In this document: positions 34,363 through 46,985 of the stretch, piece after piece
Position numbering within the stretch: position 1 is the stretch's first letter
Layout: every line of letters begins with the position of its first letter
NCBI GenBank assembly: GCA_900660155.1
Contig: CABFPE010000095.1
Location: 1,197,856-1,261,855, forward strand
Direction: 5' to 3'
DNA length: 64,000 bases
Origin: Hofstenia miamia
Taxonomy: Eukaryota; Xenacoelomorpha; Acoela; Hofsteniidae
The notes under the pieces: generated by a model
Told to the model about the DNA's origin: nothing
What the model saw: only the letters and a program-made list of their open reading frames with translations
Databases searched by the model: none
Made by a program: the position numbers and the translations under genes

Positions 34363-35344
34363 GGTAAAAGCCATAAGATGACAGGGAGAGGAGGTTCCTA
34401 TGGGACACCTTGAAGGTCTCATAGCATCCATGACTATTTGCCATATGGGCACAAAGCAATTCTATTGGAGGCCATCTAGCAACAAAATATTTTTGCCAAA
34501 ACTAAATTGTGAAAATTAATTTTTTGACGAATTTTTTATTTTAGATTTCTAGGATTTGGGCAAAGTGATATGTTTAATGACAAAAAATGTTTTTGACAGA
34601 GTTAAATTAATTTTTTGACAAAGTTTTGTCATACTTAAACATTGCAGGCATATGATATATAGACTTACATGATAAAGACAATTTTGCTTTCTGAAAAATT
34701 ATACATGTGATGTTGCTAGTAGGATTTATACATATATGTGCTGCTTTCATTAATACCCTATTATTACATTAGTTTTGCACAATGATCTTTTCTTTGCATT
34801 TTTTTGGTTTATATGAATTTTCTTGGGATGTCAACATTTGCTGACTGTTACATCTTTGTCAGCTTTGAATGTGATTTTCAGGGTGTACACATTTGTAGAT
34901 TGTTGTATATTTTGTTGACTTTCACATCTTTTTAAGTTTTATTTGGTTTATGACTCTTGCATTGCTGTATACATTACATGGGGTTTTCTACTTTTCAATT
35001 GGCTTTGTTGACTTTACACACCTTTTTCAGCTTATTTTTCAGTTTATAACTCTTGCGTGGCTTTTTGGCCTTTGAAAACTTTACATAAAATGACACATTT
35101 ATTATTCATAGTTGATGTCAATTTTTCCATTAACAGATATGATTTCTAATTATTAAATTTGTAAACTATGTGATGCATTTGGCATTCTACATGCACAAAT
35201 ACTTGTAAATAGTGTATTATTCACATGCAAAAATACAGATGTATTGTATTTAAAACATAGAATTTCAACAAAATTACAAAGTAATATTTTACATAATGAA
35301 AACAATGTCTATAAAATCACTTAACCATAAAAAACTCAGCTGAC

Positions 35345-35822
35345 TCAGAAAAATTTAATACATTTTCTTTGGTAAATATCATCCAAATAACACAACAAAG
35401 GGAAAATTAATTTGTATAATTTATTGCTTAAGTAAGCTACTAGCTATAAAAATAGTAAATTTAGAGTGCATGTAATTAAACAAAATATTCAACATAGCAA
35501 AATCAATATTTATAATTTAGTTTAAACAGAAATTTAAAAAATGTGCTTGATTAAGTGTGAAATATTATAATATACTTAGATGATGAAAACAATTTTAATA
35601 CATTCTTGGTAAATATCATCCAAATGAACCTACAAAGCAAAAATCAATGTGTATAATTTATAGTTTTGGTAAGTTGCTAGTTATAAAAATAGAAAATTTA
35701 AATTGGATACAATTAAACAAAATATTCAATGTAGCAAAAATCAACATGCATAATTTAGTTTAAAGGGTAAATTTTAAAAAACATACTCAATTAAATGTGA
35801 AATATTATAATATGCATAGTTT
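35345..35822. repeat. Tandem duplication of a ~239-bp unit
   Basis: Copy 1 is about 35345-35583 and copy 2 about 35584-35822. They share GGTAAATATCATCCAAAT, AATTAAACAAAATATTCAA and GTGAAATATTATAATATGC-like blocks in the same order. Confidence 0.9.
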
Positions 35823-36219
35823 ATCAAACAACAGTATCAACATACCTCATTATTTGTGTGTAGATTCATTAGCCAGTCCAAAACACATTGCCTTCAATAT
35901 TTGACCTGTCCCCAATTTGTGTTGTTCTTAATCATTATATGGCAATAAATAAGTCTTTTTAAAGTGAAACTGTCTTTAATTGAAGTGACACATGCTTAAA
36001 ATTGTGCCTACATCAATGGAAAACCATGTAAAGAAGAACAAAGAACAAATAAACTTTGTAAATATCACCACAATTTTAAAAATTAATTTTATTTTACTTA
36101 TTAGTTATTGTAAAATTGTTTGGTAAATTTATTTTTTCAAGTTAATTATTTTGTTAATTTATTTTTGCAATTTATTTCTTTGCTAAGAGATTTGCATTAT
36201 AGCATTTGAACAAAATCAA

Positions 36220-36660
36220 ATATGCTGCTATTTCATTGTAAAATTTAAATATATTCTAATTATTTAAATCTGCAATAGTTGCAATTTATTTCATTTTGTC
36301 AGGAAGTCTATACATTACTTGCAAAAAACTTCAACTGGTTTTTTTCAAATACATTTCTATTTCATTGAAAAATTCCATACATTCTTATGATTTACATCTG
36401 CAATAGTTGTAATTTATTTCATTTTGTCAGGAAGTCTATGCATTACATGCAAAAAATACATCTCATTTTTTCAAATCTGTTGCTATTTCATTCTAAAAAT
36501 TCCATATATTCTAATGATTTACATCTGCAATTGTTGTAATTTATTTTGTTTGTCAGGGAGTTTATACCTTACAAGCAAAAGGCTACAGTTTGCCTTTTCA
36601 AATACCATGCTACTTCATTGTAAAATTCCATATGGCTAATTCATTTTTTCACTAATACAA
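36220..36660. repeat. Tandem array, ~128-bp unit, about 3.5 copies
   Basis: CTGCAATAGTTG recurs at about 36270, 36398 and 36525. Each time it is followed by AATTTATTT..TTTGTCAGG and a CATTACATGCAAAA-like block. The last unit leads into sequence shared with the arm repeats (about 36660-36730), so the array probably grew from arm sequence. Confidence 0.9.
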
Positions 36661-38018
36661 AATGGGAAAAATTATTCACCATACTTAAACATTACATATG
36701 TATGAAATATAGACTTACATGATAAAGGCAATTTCATTTTCTGAAAATGTCAAAATAAATGCATACAGTGTTTGGTTAACATAGTGGGAGTTTTTATTTA
36801 ATATTTTATTGTAGAAATAACTAGGCAAAGTTAGCATGCTACTTGTTTTGAAGATATAACAAGATTTACATTGTTAAATAAATTCAACAATCACCAGGCA
36901 ATCTGTAAAAATTGAATAATTGCTGGCTTTATACAATTTATCATTTTCCATTAATTTATACACTTAATATTAATATAGAATTCATTTCTCACAACAATCA
37001 ATTGTGATGATAGTGATTTTTGAACATTTTACTATTAAATGTATTTTCCCATGCCTAAAATTTACTGTGAATTTTCCTTTTTGCAATGAATGGTTGACAT
37101 TCTAACAGGTTTCTTATTGTGTTAGCAAATTATTACCATGCTACTAGATATAATGCAATGTATTATGCATGTACATAAGATAGAATTATAGAAATGATCA
37201 AATGTTATAACAATTGTGGCTTAAATGCATTGAAGTCTCTAATGTGTTTGCATTAATTGAAAGCATAATTGATTTTCAATTCTTACTCTTCTAAATGGAG
37301 GCAGTGTTATCATAAAAGCTATCAAATGTTGTAACAAATATGGTTTAAAAGCTTTGTACCCTCTAATAGATGGTAGCATTAATTAAAGCATAAGTGATTT
37401 TTTATTCCCATTCTTACACATGGAGAAGGTGTTGAATAACTAGTCATTGGTCATTACTATAAAAATATATCAATATGTGTATGTTCTAGAAGATTTCTAA
37501 ATGTTGTAAGTTGTATAGATTTTATGGAAAAAAGAATTTCACATTTCAAAAAAACAACTTACCCTTGTGAAGAAAAAACAACCTCTGCTGTTACAATCTC
37601 TGTAAAGACTGACTATTGCTTAAAGTAAATTAGACAGATAGATATTTGTAATTGGCATTACACCAGTCAATTTCTGGCATGGCATTGTTGGTTAAATCTA
37701 ACCTATCCAAAGTATTTCTCATTTTTCATGGTTTTAGCTAAAAATTGATAATTTATGTAAAATATATGCAAGAGAAAAATAAATCTGACAAGGAATATGT
37801 ATTTACACCTTTTAAAATAAATTTACACACTAAATTTCAACATGATGCTTGACTCACAACTGAAATATTTCAAGGGTTTATTATGAAATCAGAAAACTTA
37901 ACATTTTAAACCATACACCAGCTTGATGTGCATATTGTTTAGGAAGAAATAAACAATTTCAATTTTGCAAAAAAATTTTTACTGCAGGACCATCCTTTGT
38001 ATGAGTTTGATACACATT

Positions 38019-39040
38019 TCAAATTGTAAACTGTTCAGCAATGGGCAACTCATAAAAAGATATTCTAGCATCCACATAGTTGGCCATATAGACAAGCCAA
38101 AAACACAGTGATAGTGTAGCATCTAATCTTAAGTAGGCAAAACATCCAAGAGTACCATTTAGACATAAGCATCTTAAAGTAGTATACATTAATGAGGCCA
38201 GCTTAATTATGTAATAGAGTACAAGCATCTGGACTGATACAGATATAATGCAATTATAAATACTGTGGATATGCTCAGCATTGGCAATATCTAGGAATAT
38301 GTGGCAATTAGTGCTGAAGCAAGATAACAAAGCTGCCATCAATAGTAACATGAGAATAATCTGGATCAACTAAGCCCCAGAACTGAATGGGTTTACATGG
38401 TGGTCATAAGACAGCTGAGAATGACCTGCAGCTGAATTACACGCCACACACCCCCTCAGCTCCATCAAAAGCTTAGCTGCTCATGGCCATCTAATAATAT
38501 TAGTAAGAGCAAAGAAAACACAAATTTGCATGAACTAAAACTTTAATTAATGCTTGCACAGAATAAGGCTCTATTTATACATAGAGATCAATAAGCAACA
38601 ACAAAACCTGCTGCTAGGAAGAACTAAAATGAAGATTGTGCAGTGATGTAAGCATGGGAACTGGAGAGAAAGTGAGATACATGGTAACTAGAACCTCTAG
38701 TGGCAGAGGGAACAGCAGAATGCTTTCAAAATAGGTGCTGATGTCACAATATGTATTGTACATAACAAGGTTCTTCTGAAACTGAGTTAAGTTCACTGAC
38801 TATTACAGAACATGAAAATTTATCCTCTGTCTTTACCAAACATTGCACATCAGATCCACCTCCATTGCTGTTTTTTCTTTTTGCCTTTGGTAGAAGCCCA
38901 CATGCTCTGGCTTTAGAAAACCTCATAGCTTTTTCAACTTGTTTGGTACAAATGGGTTTTCTTACCATTCCTGATAAGCAAAGAGTGAATAAAGTTAAAA
39001 TTAACACAAATTTATTATCTACATTCAATGTATAAACCAA
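38019..39040 (-). other. Two unidentified open stretches in the 6-kb element
   Basis: 38744-39040 is open for 98 codons with a basic middle (QVEKAMRFSKARACGLLPKA, then KRKNSNGGG). 38019-38369 is open for 116 codons and strongly hydrophobic, with possible membrane segments (MIQIILMLLLMAALLSCF). The local base composition is less AT-rich than the surroundings. I recognise neither. They could be relics of element genes or chance open frames. Confidence 0.2.
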
Positions 39041-40430
39041 TCAAAATAATCTATTGTCACTAATTTATTAATATGTGAAAGAATGAAAGATAAAAGTGTA
39101 TCCATCCATCTAAACTCTTTTCAACTTGTAAAATGTGTTTGTAATGTGTTTTATCCCTAATAAACTGTTCATGGGTATTTTTATCAGTTTCAAAAAGCAA
39201 ATAATTATAAAATTATGTATTTTAATGATACTTGTATGTTTTCTTAAAGCAAATACCCCTCCATGTTTAAAATATCAATCAATTTTCATACAAACCAATA
39301 AATTTCTTAACAGTACTTAGGAAATTTTTGCAAAACATGCTAATTGTTATGACCTCTATTATATGCTTATATAAACTATGTGTATACATGACTAAAATAT
39401 TTCTCCAAATATTATGACATGTCACATACTTGGTTGAATTCAATGTGATCCCTCGTTAATAATGAGAATAATGTCAGTATGCATTAAGATTGGTACCATA
39501 TATAACAAATTCCCCAACACATAAATTCTAAAATTATTCATAGCTTGATTATGTGATCTGTGATTAACAACATGCTATAACCACGCCCACATTATTCATG
39601 AATTAACAATGGGTTGTGATTAATAAATTAGCACTTGTCAATCAATTGTTAACAAATGTGGTAAACATCTTTTTTTGCTGCTCACAAAAAATTACTTTTT
39701 GAAATTGTTCCTGCAATTTCAACAAAAGATACAACAATCTACAAATGTGTACACCCTGAAAATCACATTCAAAGCTGACAAAGATGTAACAGTCAGCAAA
39801 TGTGTACATCTCACAAAAATCCATATAAACCAAAAAAAAATACAAAGAAAAGTTCATTGTGTAAAACTAATGTAATAATAGTGTATTAAATAAAGCAGCA
39901 TGTATATGTATAAATCCTACTAGTGACATTGCATGTATAATTTTTTGGAAAGCAAAATTGTCTTTATCATGTAAGTCTATATATCGTATGCCTGCAATGT
40001 TTAAGTATGAAAAATATTTTACTGTTTGTAAAAGGGAAAAACAAATTAAATGTGTGGAATTTTTACAATGAAATAGTATGTTTTGAGAAAAGAAATGAAG
40101 TCTTTTGCATGTAATATATTGATTCCTGAAAACGAATTAAACTTTGTACATAGAATGGGTTGAAAAATGAAAAATTTGTCAAAAAATTAATTTAAATCTA
40201 TCAAAAACATTTCTTGTCATCAATTATATCACTTTGCCCAAATCCTAGCAATCTAAAATAAAAAATTCGTCAAAAAATTAATTTTCACAATTTAGTTTTG
40301 GCAAAAATATTTTGTTGCTAGATGGCTTCCAATAGAATTGCTTTGTGCTCATATGGAAAATAGTCATGGGTGTAATGAGAACTTCAGTGTGTCCCATAGG
40401 AACCTCCTCTTCCCATCACCTTGCTATTGG

Positions 40431-40820
40431 TTAGACTTACAAAGGTGTTCCACAGGGTACTATTATTCTTGTTGTATGTAAATAATTTAAATGGCAATTT
40501 TAGCAATGATTGTGGAATTGTGCAGTATGTTGATGACAAGTGTATATACACACATGATAATCAAATAGAGCAATCAATTGGTAAACTAGAAACCAATTTC
40601 TCTCAACTGCTCAAATATTATAATATGCGCCATTTAACTGTAAATCCTTCTAAAACATAATTTTGTGTTATATCTCCCTTTCATAAAGATAACCAATCAC
40701 ACATTTTAAATTTTTTGGGGTCAAAAATTACTCATTAGAATCCTTCAAATCTCTTGGAGTAACAATTGATAATAAATTGGACTATTCAACTATAGTATTA
40801 CCCTAAATGATCAATGCTGC
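40431..40820 (+). pseudogene. Decayed LINE reverse transcriptase, 3' half
   Basis: Resumes the LINE interrupted at 34362: VFHRVLLFLLYVNNLNGNF is the degraded GVPQG.LLFLLYVNDL motif. IVQYVDDKCIY is the catalytic YxDD box. It ends NMRHLTVNPSKT and SFKSLGVTIDNKLDYS. It breaks off near 40820. The CpG content is as low as in the 5' half. Confidence 0.85.
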
Positions 40821-40959
40821 TTAACTCTCTAGTATTAAGTCACTATAGATACTGACATGTTTTGTTTAGTAACATAAATCACTCATTAATAAATAAAATC
40901 AACTAACAAATCGACCAGAAAATGTGTTAATGTTTAAAAACATGCCTCATTTTTATGTC

Positions 40960-43900
40960 TTTGTAAACTGACTGAACATTTTTACCATAAGTTTCACAAA
41001 TAATGCAAGGTCAATATTATTTCCCAAACAAATATCAAAACCGGATTTGTTTGTGGTAATCTTAATGAATTATGTTTCATAATGCATGATGCTTTCACTG
41101 AGGACAGTAGGTTATCAAGAACGTAATATCTTCTGTTGCTTGCAATCTAGTGTGTTCTCCACTGGCGACATGCATGCACAATTAACACATGCAAAACTTA
41201 TTGCGCCCTTTAACTCTTTGACAAAAGCACCCTTTCTAAATTTGAAAGCTTGTGGATTGAAGTCGACAATCATATAAAAAACTCGTTTTTTTAAGAAGCA
41301 ACTGATTAATGTTTCTTACTGTCCCAATATCATCATATACCATTGAATTCATTGAACAATTGGAACATGAACTTATTCTTGCATGCTCAGAAAATAAAGA
41401 CACGATTCTGTTAGGTGACTGGAGTCTCAACTTTTTAAACAAAAATGAACGTATTAAATTAGAATTTTTCCTAAATATGTTTATTTTAAAAATGGCTAAT
41501 ACAATTTCTTCAACACGAATTACTGGATCTAGCAAGACCCTGATAGATTACATTATTTTAGCAGAAAATATCAAAATTCTATATAAATACTATACATCTG
41601 AGTGTCCATTCTCAGATCACTGCATCACCAATATTAGTTTTGCAAAATTTAGAGCCACATTCGCAAAAACAAAGGAAATGGATACAACTAGAGATAAGAC
41701 TCATAGCTGTCTTGATACTCTAAATTTTTCTCTATTGTCTGAAAATAGGCTAGAAGTATATTTAGCGGTTGATCCAAATTCAATGCCAAAAAACTTTACA
41801 AAAATATTTGAATTGCATTTCAATACACATTATCCAAAAAAAGACTTTTAATTTCTTCAAATAACTCTTTGCAGTCTGATAAGCATTCCTTCAATCCGTG
41901 GCTTACGGACGCAATCAAAATTTTTATAGCTAAAAAAGGGATGCTTATAATACATTTTCTAATTCCCGAAATCCTCAAAATGTCTCACTATATAAAAAGG
42001 CAAGAAATATTTCTAATATAAAAAAACAGAAAAGCGTTCAATGCATATATTAAACGTGAGTTCAAAAATGCTCCCAGTCAAAAATCTAAGTGGAAATTTA
42101 TTCGTGATGCCCCCAATAATAATAGAGCTAAGTATACTACTATTGATAAGTGCAAAGACTCGATTGGATAAATGCAGAGCAATGATGTAAGGATTTCTAA
42201 CATCCTAAATAAAACGTTTATTAACCTTAGTAAATACAATGGACCTGACATAGAATACAATCTTTTAAATCACTATCATGCATCTCCTGAATTCAGTTTT
42301 CACTATGCTACTAGCTATGACTTAAATCTAATAAATCCAGTGGCCTTTCGAATATTCCCTCATGGGCACTTAAAGCTACAGCTAATCCAATTTCCAAACC
42401 ATTAAATTTATTTTTAATGAATGCACTAAGTATTACTACTTTCCTGATTGTCTCAAAAATGCATATATTATGTTACGCCAGTTTTCAAGAAGAATGACCC
42501 TCACTGTGCTACGAACTATAGGCCTATATCATTAACATTGCCAATAAGCAAAATCTTTGAACAACTTTTATATAATCAAACAACTGACCATTTATCTAAG
42601 CACAAACTAATGTCCCAAACACAATTTGGATTTCGTCAAAATATCTCAATGACTGATGCTCTGTTACAGGCAACTGAACTGTGAAGATCTATGCTTGATG
42701 CCTATAACTATGAAGCAAATGCTTGTTTAGCCCTTGACTCCATTAATCATGACATTTTACTAAAAAAAACTAACGACTTTTGGCTTTTCTCATAACAGCA
42801 AAACATTATTAGCTAGCTATCTAAATAATAGATGTCCATGCGTTAAAATTTATAACGTTTTTTCAAATTGGCTAGAAATTAAGAATGGTGTTCCCCAAGG
42901 AATGATCCAAGGACCACTGCTGCTTAGTTTATTTATACATTAATGGCATCTGTAAAGTTACAAACTGTAACTTGATTCAATATGCTGATGATACCTCTAT
43001 TTTTAGTAACCATAGATCTATTGATACAGCTGTAAAAACTATTGAATTATATTGTATTAAGTTGTGTAGGTATTTTTGTATGCATAAATTGACTATTAAC
43101 GTAAAGAAAATCGAATTTTGCAATATGTAACATTCTAGTAAAGCTCTAAGCACAATAAACTACACTCTTAATATCAATAATGATTGCGTTAAGCCTGTTG
43201 AGACTTTTAGATATTTAGGAGTTACTTTTGAATCAAAGTTACAATTCAAAGTACAAATAAATGTCAGAGGAAAGGTTGGCTATGGGAGTAGTTCAGGGGA
43301 CTGGAAGGAGACGCCACAAAAACGCCTCTGATTGGTCGAGAGCTTATGACGTCACATGTCACGTGACAGACCGCGAATATTGAAGGGGGTGGTTGAGGCG
43401 TTGAGTCATCTAATTGATACTTGGTGCTAAGTGCTTTGAAGATCTTGCTAATTGATTTTTTTGACAGCTTACTAATGGGTTTTATGACACCTCGCAATAA
43501 CACGCAAGGTGCTTTTTAAGTATGTCTACTAATGGATTTTCAATTAGTAATGCTTTTAATTGATTTACATATTAGGCCCATTTTTTCACTATGAGTAATT
43601 TCACTTTGATAATATCACATTTGTTTGCATTACGCCATGTTAATATATACCTTATTATAACAACCCCTTTTCGGGATACGTACACATAATATTACAAACT
43701 AATTTTCCATAATTTCGAGAAGCTTAGAGTATNAACATGGCGTAATGCAAACAAATGTGATATTAACAAAGTGAAATTAGTCATGCCAAAAAAAATGGCC
43801 CTAACATGTAAATCAATTAAAAGCATTACTAATTGAAATCCATTAGTAGGCATACTTAAAAATATCTGACATCACTAAAAACCCATTAGTAAGCTGTCAA

Positions 43901-44700
43901 AAAAAATCAATTAGCGAGATCTTCAAAGCACTTAGCGCCAAGTATCAATTAGATGACTCAACGCCTCAACCACCCCCTTCAATATTCGCGGTCTGTCACG
44001 TGACATGTGACGTCATAAGCTCTCGACCAATCAGAGGCGTTTTTGTGGCGTCTCCTTCCAGTCCCCTTAACTACTTATGGGCATCAAAAGCAATTCTTAC
44101 ATTGCAGACCAATTTCCTTCCACTGCAGTAATCAAAAGGTTTCATGCATATTCCCTTTTAAGAAAGCTTGAAAGCCAGTTTAAATGGGCTCTGAAAGTGT
44201 GTCAAAAAACTCTCGCAAACCGAAAGATTTTATTACTGCAACTACCCTTCCCCCAAGACAGTTAGTGATTTTTAATAACATAGTAAACTTTTTTAAGATA
44301 ATTAATGAAATACCACCTTAAAATTTAATAAATTTTCCAAACTTTAGCGTCAATATCAGGAAGAGATCGAACAAATTTGCTGGCCTTAAATTTTATAAAA
44401 ATATTTAAACGTTCACTTATTAACAGCTACTGGAATATTCTTCCAATATTTATTAAAAAGAACAATTTGAAGTCTTTTAACAAACAAATTATACATCGGG
44501 AAAATCTTGGCTGGGATTTAAAAATTTTAATAGTGATTACACTATTTCATGTAATTAATTACATTATAATAATGCCGCAACTTACGCATGCTTAATTCAA
44601 ATGTAAATATCATTTTGTATTTTTATGATGCTATTTAATAAGTCATCAGTTCTGTAATTGTTAAACACTTATTAAATAAAAACTTTCTTATTCTTATTCT
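40960..44700 (+). mobile_element. LINE with endonuclease and reverse transcriptase, broken, split by a palindromic element
   Basis: Order along the plus strand: endonuclease start near 40960 (SFTNNARSILFPKQISKPDL); endonuclease middle and end 41309-41851 (LLGDWSLNF, TLIDYIILAE, FSDHCITNISF); a linker; RT from 42448 (PVFKKNDPHCATNYRPISL, KIFEQLLYNQTTDHL, QTQFGFRQNISMTDALL, GVPQGMIQGPLL-like, LIQYADDTSIF, FRYLGVTFESKLQF). The foldback element 43287-44075 follows. The C-terminal end after 44082 includes LINFPNFSVN and NNLKSFNKQI. The 3' tail is AATAAA with TTCTTATTC repeats near 44690. Many stops and shifts are present. It keeps CpGs, unlike the LINE just upstream. Confidence 0.85.
43287..44075. 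mobile_element. Foldback/MITE palindrome, ~350-bp arms, 6-bp target duplication
   Basis: The arms (43287-43642 and 43734-44075) are near-perfect inverted repeats beginning AGTAGTTCAGGGGACTGG and AGTAGTTAAGGGGACTGG. They enclose a ~90-bp loop containing one N (43733). TATGGG flanks both sides (43281-43286 and 44076-44081), and removing the element restores continuous LINE sequence. Each arm carries ATTGG, TGACGTCA and GTCACGTGAC in a row (left arm 43331-43367). No coding frame. Superfamily not assigned. Confidence 0.92.
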
Positions 44701-45480
44701 TCAAGACTGTGTCATGTAAAGATTTTTGGATTAGAGAAGATTTAAACGAAGTTAATTTTAAAAAATGGGAATTATTTGGATAATTCATGCCCTATGATTA
44801 TAGATGTGTTGTATATGGGACCTCTCAAATAAATAGTTGTTCACTAGCTAATATGTAAAATAGGTATTAGAATTTTTACTTCATTTTATTTGAAACTTAC
44901 TACCCTCCATTGCCACGTTATGAGAAGAAAATTGCCTGGATGAAAATGGTTGCTGCTGGAAAAAATATTGTATGAACTCAAATTAACATAATGTAGGCAC
45001 CTAATTATTTTGGGCAGTACATGATATTTCTAAAAAATATTCATTTTTGTGTATCCCTTTTACGTGAATTCCAACACTAAGTGTTAGTTTTCAATTTTAT
45101 ATATGTCTAGTAGAGTTGGAGAAAAATTTACATTGGTTTTAATCTTCAAAAAAATTAGGTGTAGTTCTAATAACCACAAATAGCATTGGCAATTTACGTT
45201 TCAGAATATTGTTAAAACTGTAACGTTCAACCATATGGAATCGAATATACATATGTAAACTTTTTGCCTTGCCAAGCAGCACTTCGAAAAATCAATTGCA
45301 CTATTATATACTTGTAAAACCCTTTAATTTTTGGCGAGACATTGAAATGACCACTTACAGATCTGGACAATAATTACTAGCACAGTTACCAATTTAATAA
45401 TTTAGTGATTTGGTTGTGCACAATAATTGGTTAATTATGTTATATAATAAAAATTTATCTCCTGTCACTTCAAGAAAATC
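44701..45480. other. Intergenic sequence, nothing recognised
   Basis: AT-rich sequence between the LINE tail and the Penelope-like element. Confidence 0.5.
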
Positions 45481-45639
45481 ATTTTGAGACAATATCACAA
45501 GATTTAGTGTTTCCTTTTTGGATCTTACGCAAGCAGAACGTTCTTAAGATTTTATAATGACGACTACGACAATAAAATGTTAAACATTTTAAATGGTGAA
45601 GAGTTTGAAAAGATAAAAACAAAAAAATTCTCCTGCAAT

Positions 45640-46880
45640 TGTCTATGAAAACAAATTTAATGCAAAATTGGTACTTTAAAAAAATCTTTGAAAAATTTAA
45701 TAAGAATTGCAAATCAACATGGTTATGCTTCAAAAGGATATGGTCTTGCAAAGATTCACAACAAAGAAATACCACTTTGCAAGTTCATCTGGCTCCAAAA
45801 ATATGAAACTATCAGCTATTCTAAATGATATATTATGCAAATTACCAGAAGTCAAGAAATTTTTGTGATCATATAATCAAACAAGATGCGAGTAAGTTTA
45901 TAGTATCATACGACGTCAAAAGTTTATACACCAATATTCCTCTAGAAAAAGCAATAGACATATTAATAAATATTTAAAAAAACAAACGATTTACATTATT
46001 GCTTACAACGAAAAATTCATTAACGGGATTTAAGGGAGTAATTCTTTAAGCCCAATCCTAGCGAAAATCTATTTAAACTTTATTTAGAAACAATACGCAT
46101 CAAAGTGCATCAGATTTCATTTTTATGAAAGACATATGGCCGATATATTTGCCCTAGTAAGAACATAACACCAATTTCCAGTTTCTAAACGTAAATATTA
46201 ACAGAGCACCAGCCGACTATATTGCATGAATTTATAGAAAGCCAACCAATACAGGTTTAGTTTTAAATTTCAATTCAAATTCATCTGTAGCGTACAAAAT
46301 GCAACTAATTAAAGGAGCAATGCATCGAATTTTGGATATCTCAAGTTCTTATGACATTATAGACCAAGAAATTATAAAAGTAAAATCTAATCTGAAGAAC
46401 GAATATTCAAGTAATTTATTAAATAGACAATAGATGAAATTGGAACAAGACAGGAAAATATTCGAAAATTTTGAACATTTTAAAATTGAATATAGAGGCA
46501 AGCACACAGTGGATATGATAAATCAAGTACGAAGCATAAATTATGTAGAAGAAAATGTAACAATTATATAGACAATGGAAAGCTTAGTCAAAACTGTAGA
46601 ATTAAAATCAATGACAAAGATATCCATTAAGTCCAAAATTATCTATAAAATTAATTGCATCGGTGGTGAGGGCTATATTGGATATAGTAGCAGACAACTA
46701 AGTAGAAGAAGAAAAGAGCACGAAACTAAGTCAACAATATCAGAACACCTCAGAAAATGGGGATTAAATTATGACATCAAAATAAAGTTCTACCAGCCTT
46801 AAAAATTTAAAAGTAATCGAAAGTATATACATAAGATCAATGCACCACCAAAGATGATTACATATATAAGAATAAATTCT
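45640..46880 (+). pseudogene. Penelope-like element: reverse transcriptase plus GIY-YIG endonuclease, broken
   Basis: Remnants in order: YGLAKIHNKEIPLCKFI (the YGLPKIHKP motif of Penelope-like RTs), FIVSYDVKSLYTNIPLEKAI (the SYDV..LYTNIP motif), FQFLNVNINR, IYRKPTNTGLVLNFNSNSS, then a C-terminal GIY-YIG domain at 46575-46802 (IIYKINCIGGEGYIGYSS followed by RQLSRRRKEHE). RT followed by a C-terminal GIY-YIG is the hallmark of endonuclease-bearing Penelope-like elements. The central palm region carries stops and shifts, so the copy is dead. Its ends were not located. Confidence 0.88.
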
Positions 46881-46985
46881 TTTAATAAAATATTGGATAT
46901 TTAGAGGGAATTTATGACAATTAGCAAAGCTTAACTTGAGCGAAATGTATATCTTTTAGTCTAATGTTTTTATTAAAGTCCTTAA

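Larger units (their letters stand above)
34363..40422. mobile_element. ~6-kb element with long imperfect inverted ends, inserted in a LINE
   Basis: The left arm (about 34375-34900) and right arm (about 39720-40422) are inverted copies, roughly 90% alike by eye over long blocks such as CAGCTTTGAATGTGATTTTC. The left arm lacks about 250 bases present in the right. Tips read inwards ATGACAGGGAGAGGAGG and TGATGGGAAGAGGAGG. The LINE sequence stops at CTAACTGG (34355-34362) and resumes after GCTATTGG (40423-40430). This is consistent with an imperfect 8-bp target duplication, but not proof of it. The interior is CpG-poor with two tandem arrays and no recognised transposase. Superfamily unknown; a hAT-like derivative is possible. 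Confidence 0.65.
28377..40960. other. CpG-depleted intergenic domain
   Basis: Reading line by line, I find no CG dinucleotide from about 28378 to 31161, and only scattered single ones up to about 40950. The flanking gene regions have several per few hundred bases. TG and CA are abundant. The domain starts about 200 bases upstream of USP and stops where a CpG-containing LINE begins. It holds decayed LINE halves, an inverted-repeat element, tandem repeats and a decayed MITE. It has no convincing host gene. Confidence 0.85.

Noticed and set aside
36220-36660. A CRISPR-like array
   Set aside because: The units are contiguous 128-bp satellite copies without spacers, in a eukaryotic intergenic region.
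39642-39875. Open frames on both strands near the right arm of the 6-kb element
   Set aside because: They are parts of a repeated non-coding arm, mirrored at about 34830-34900.
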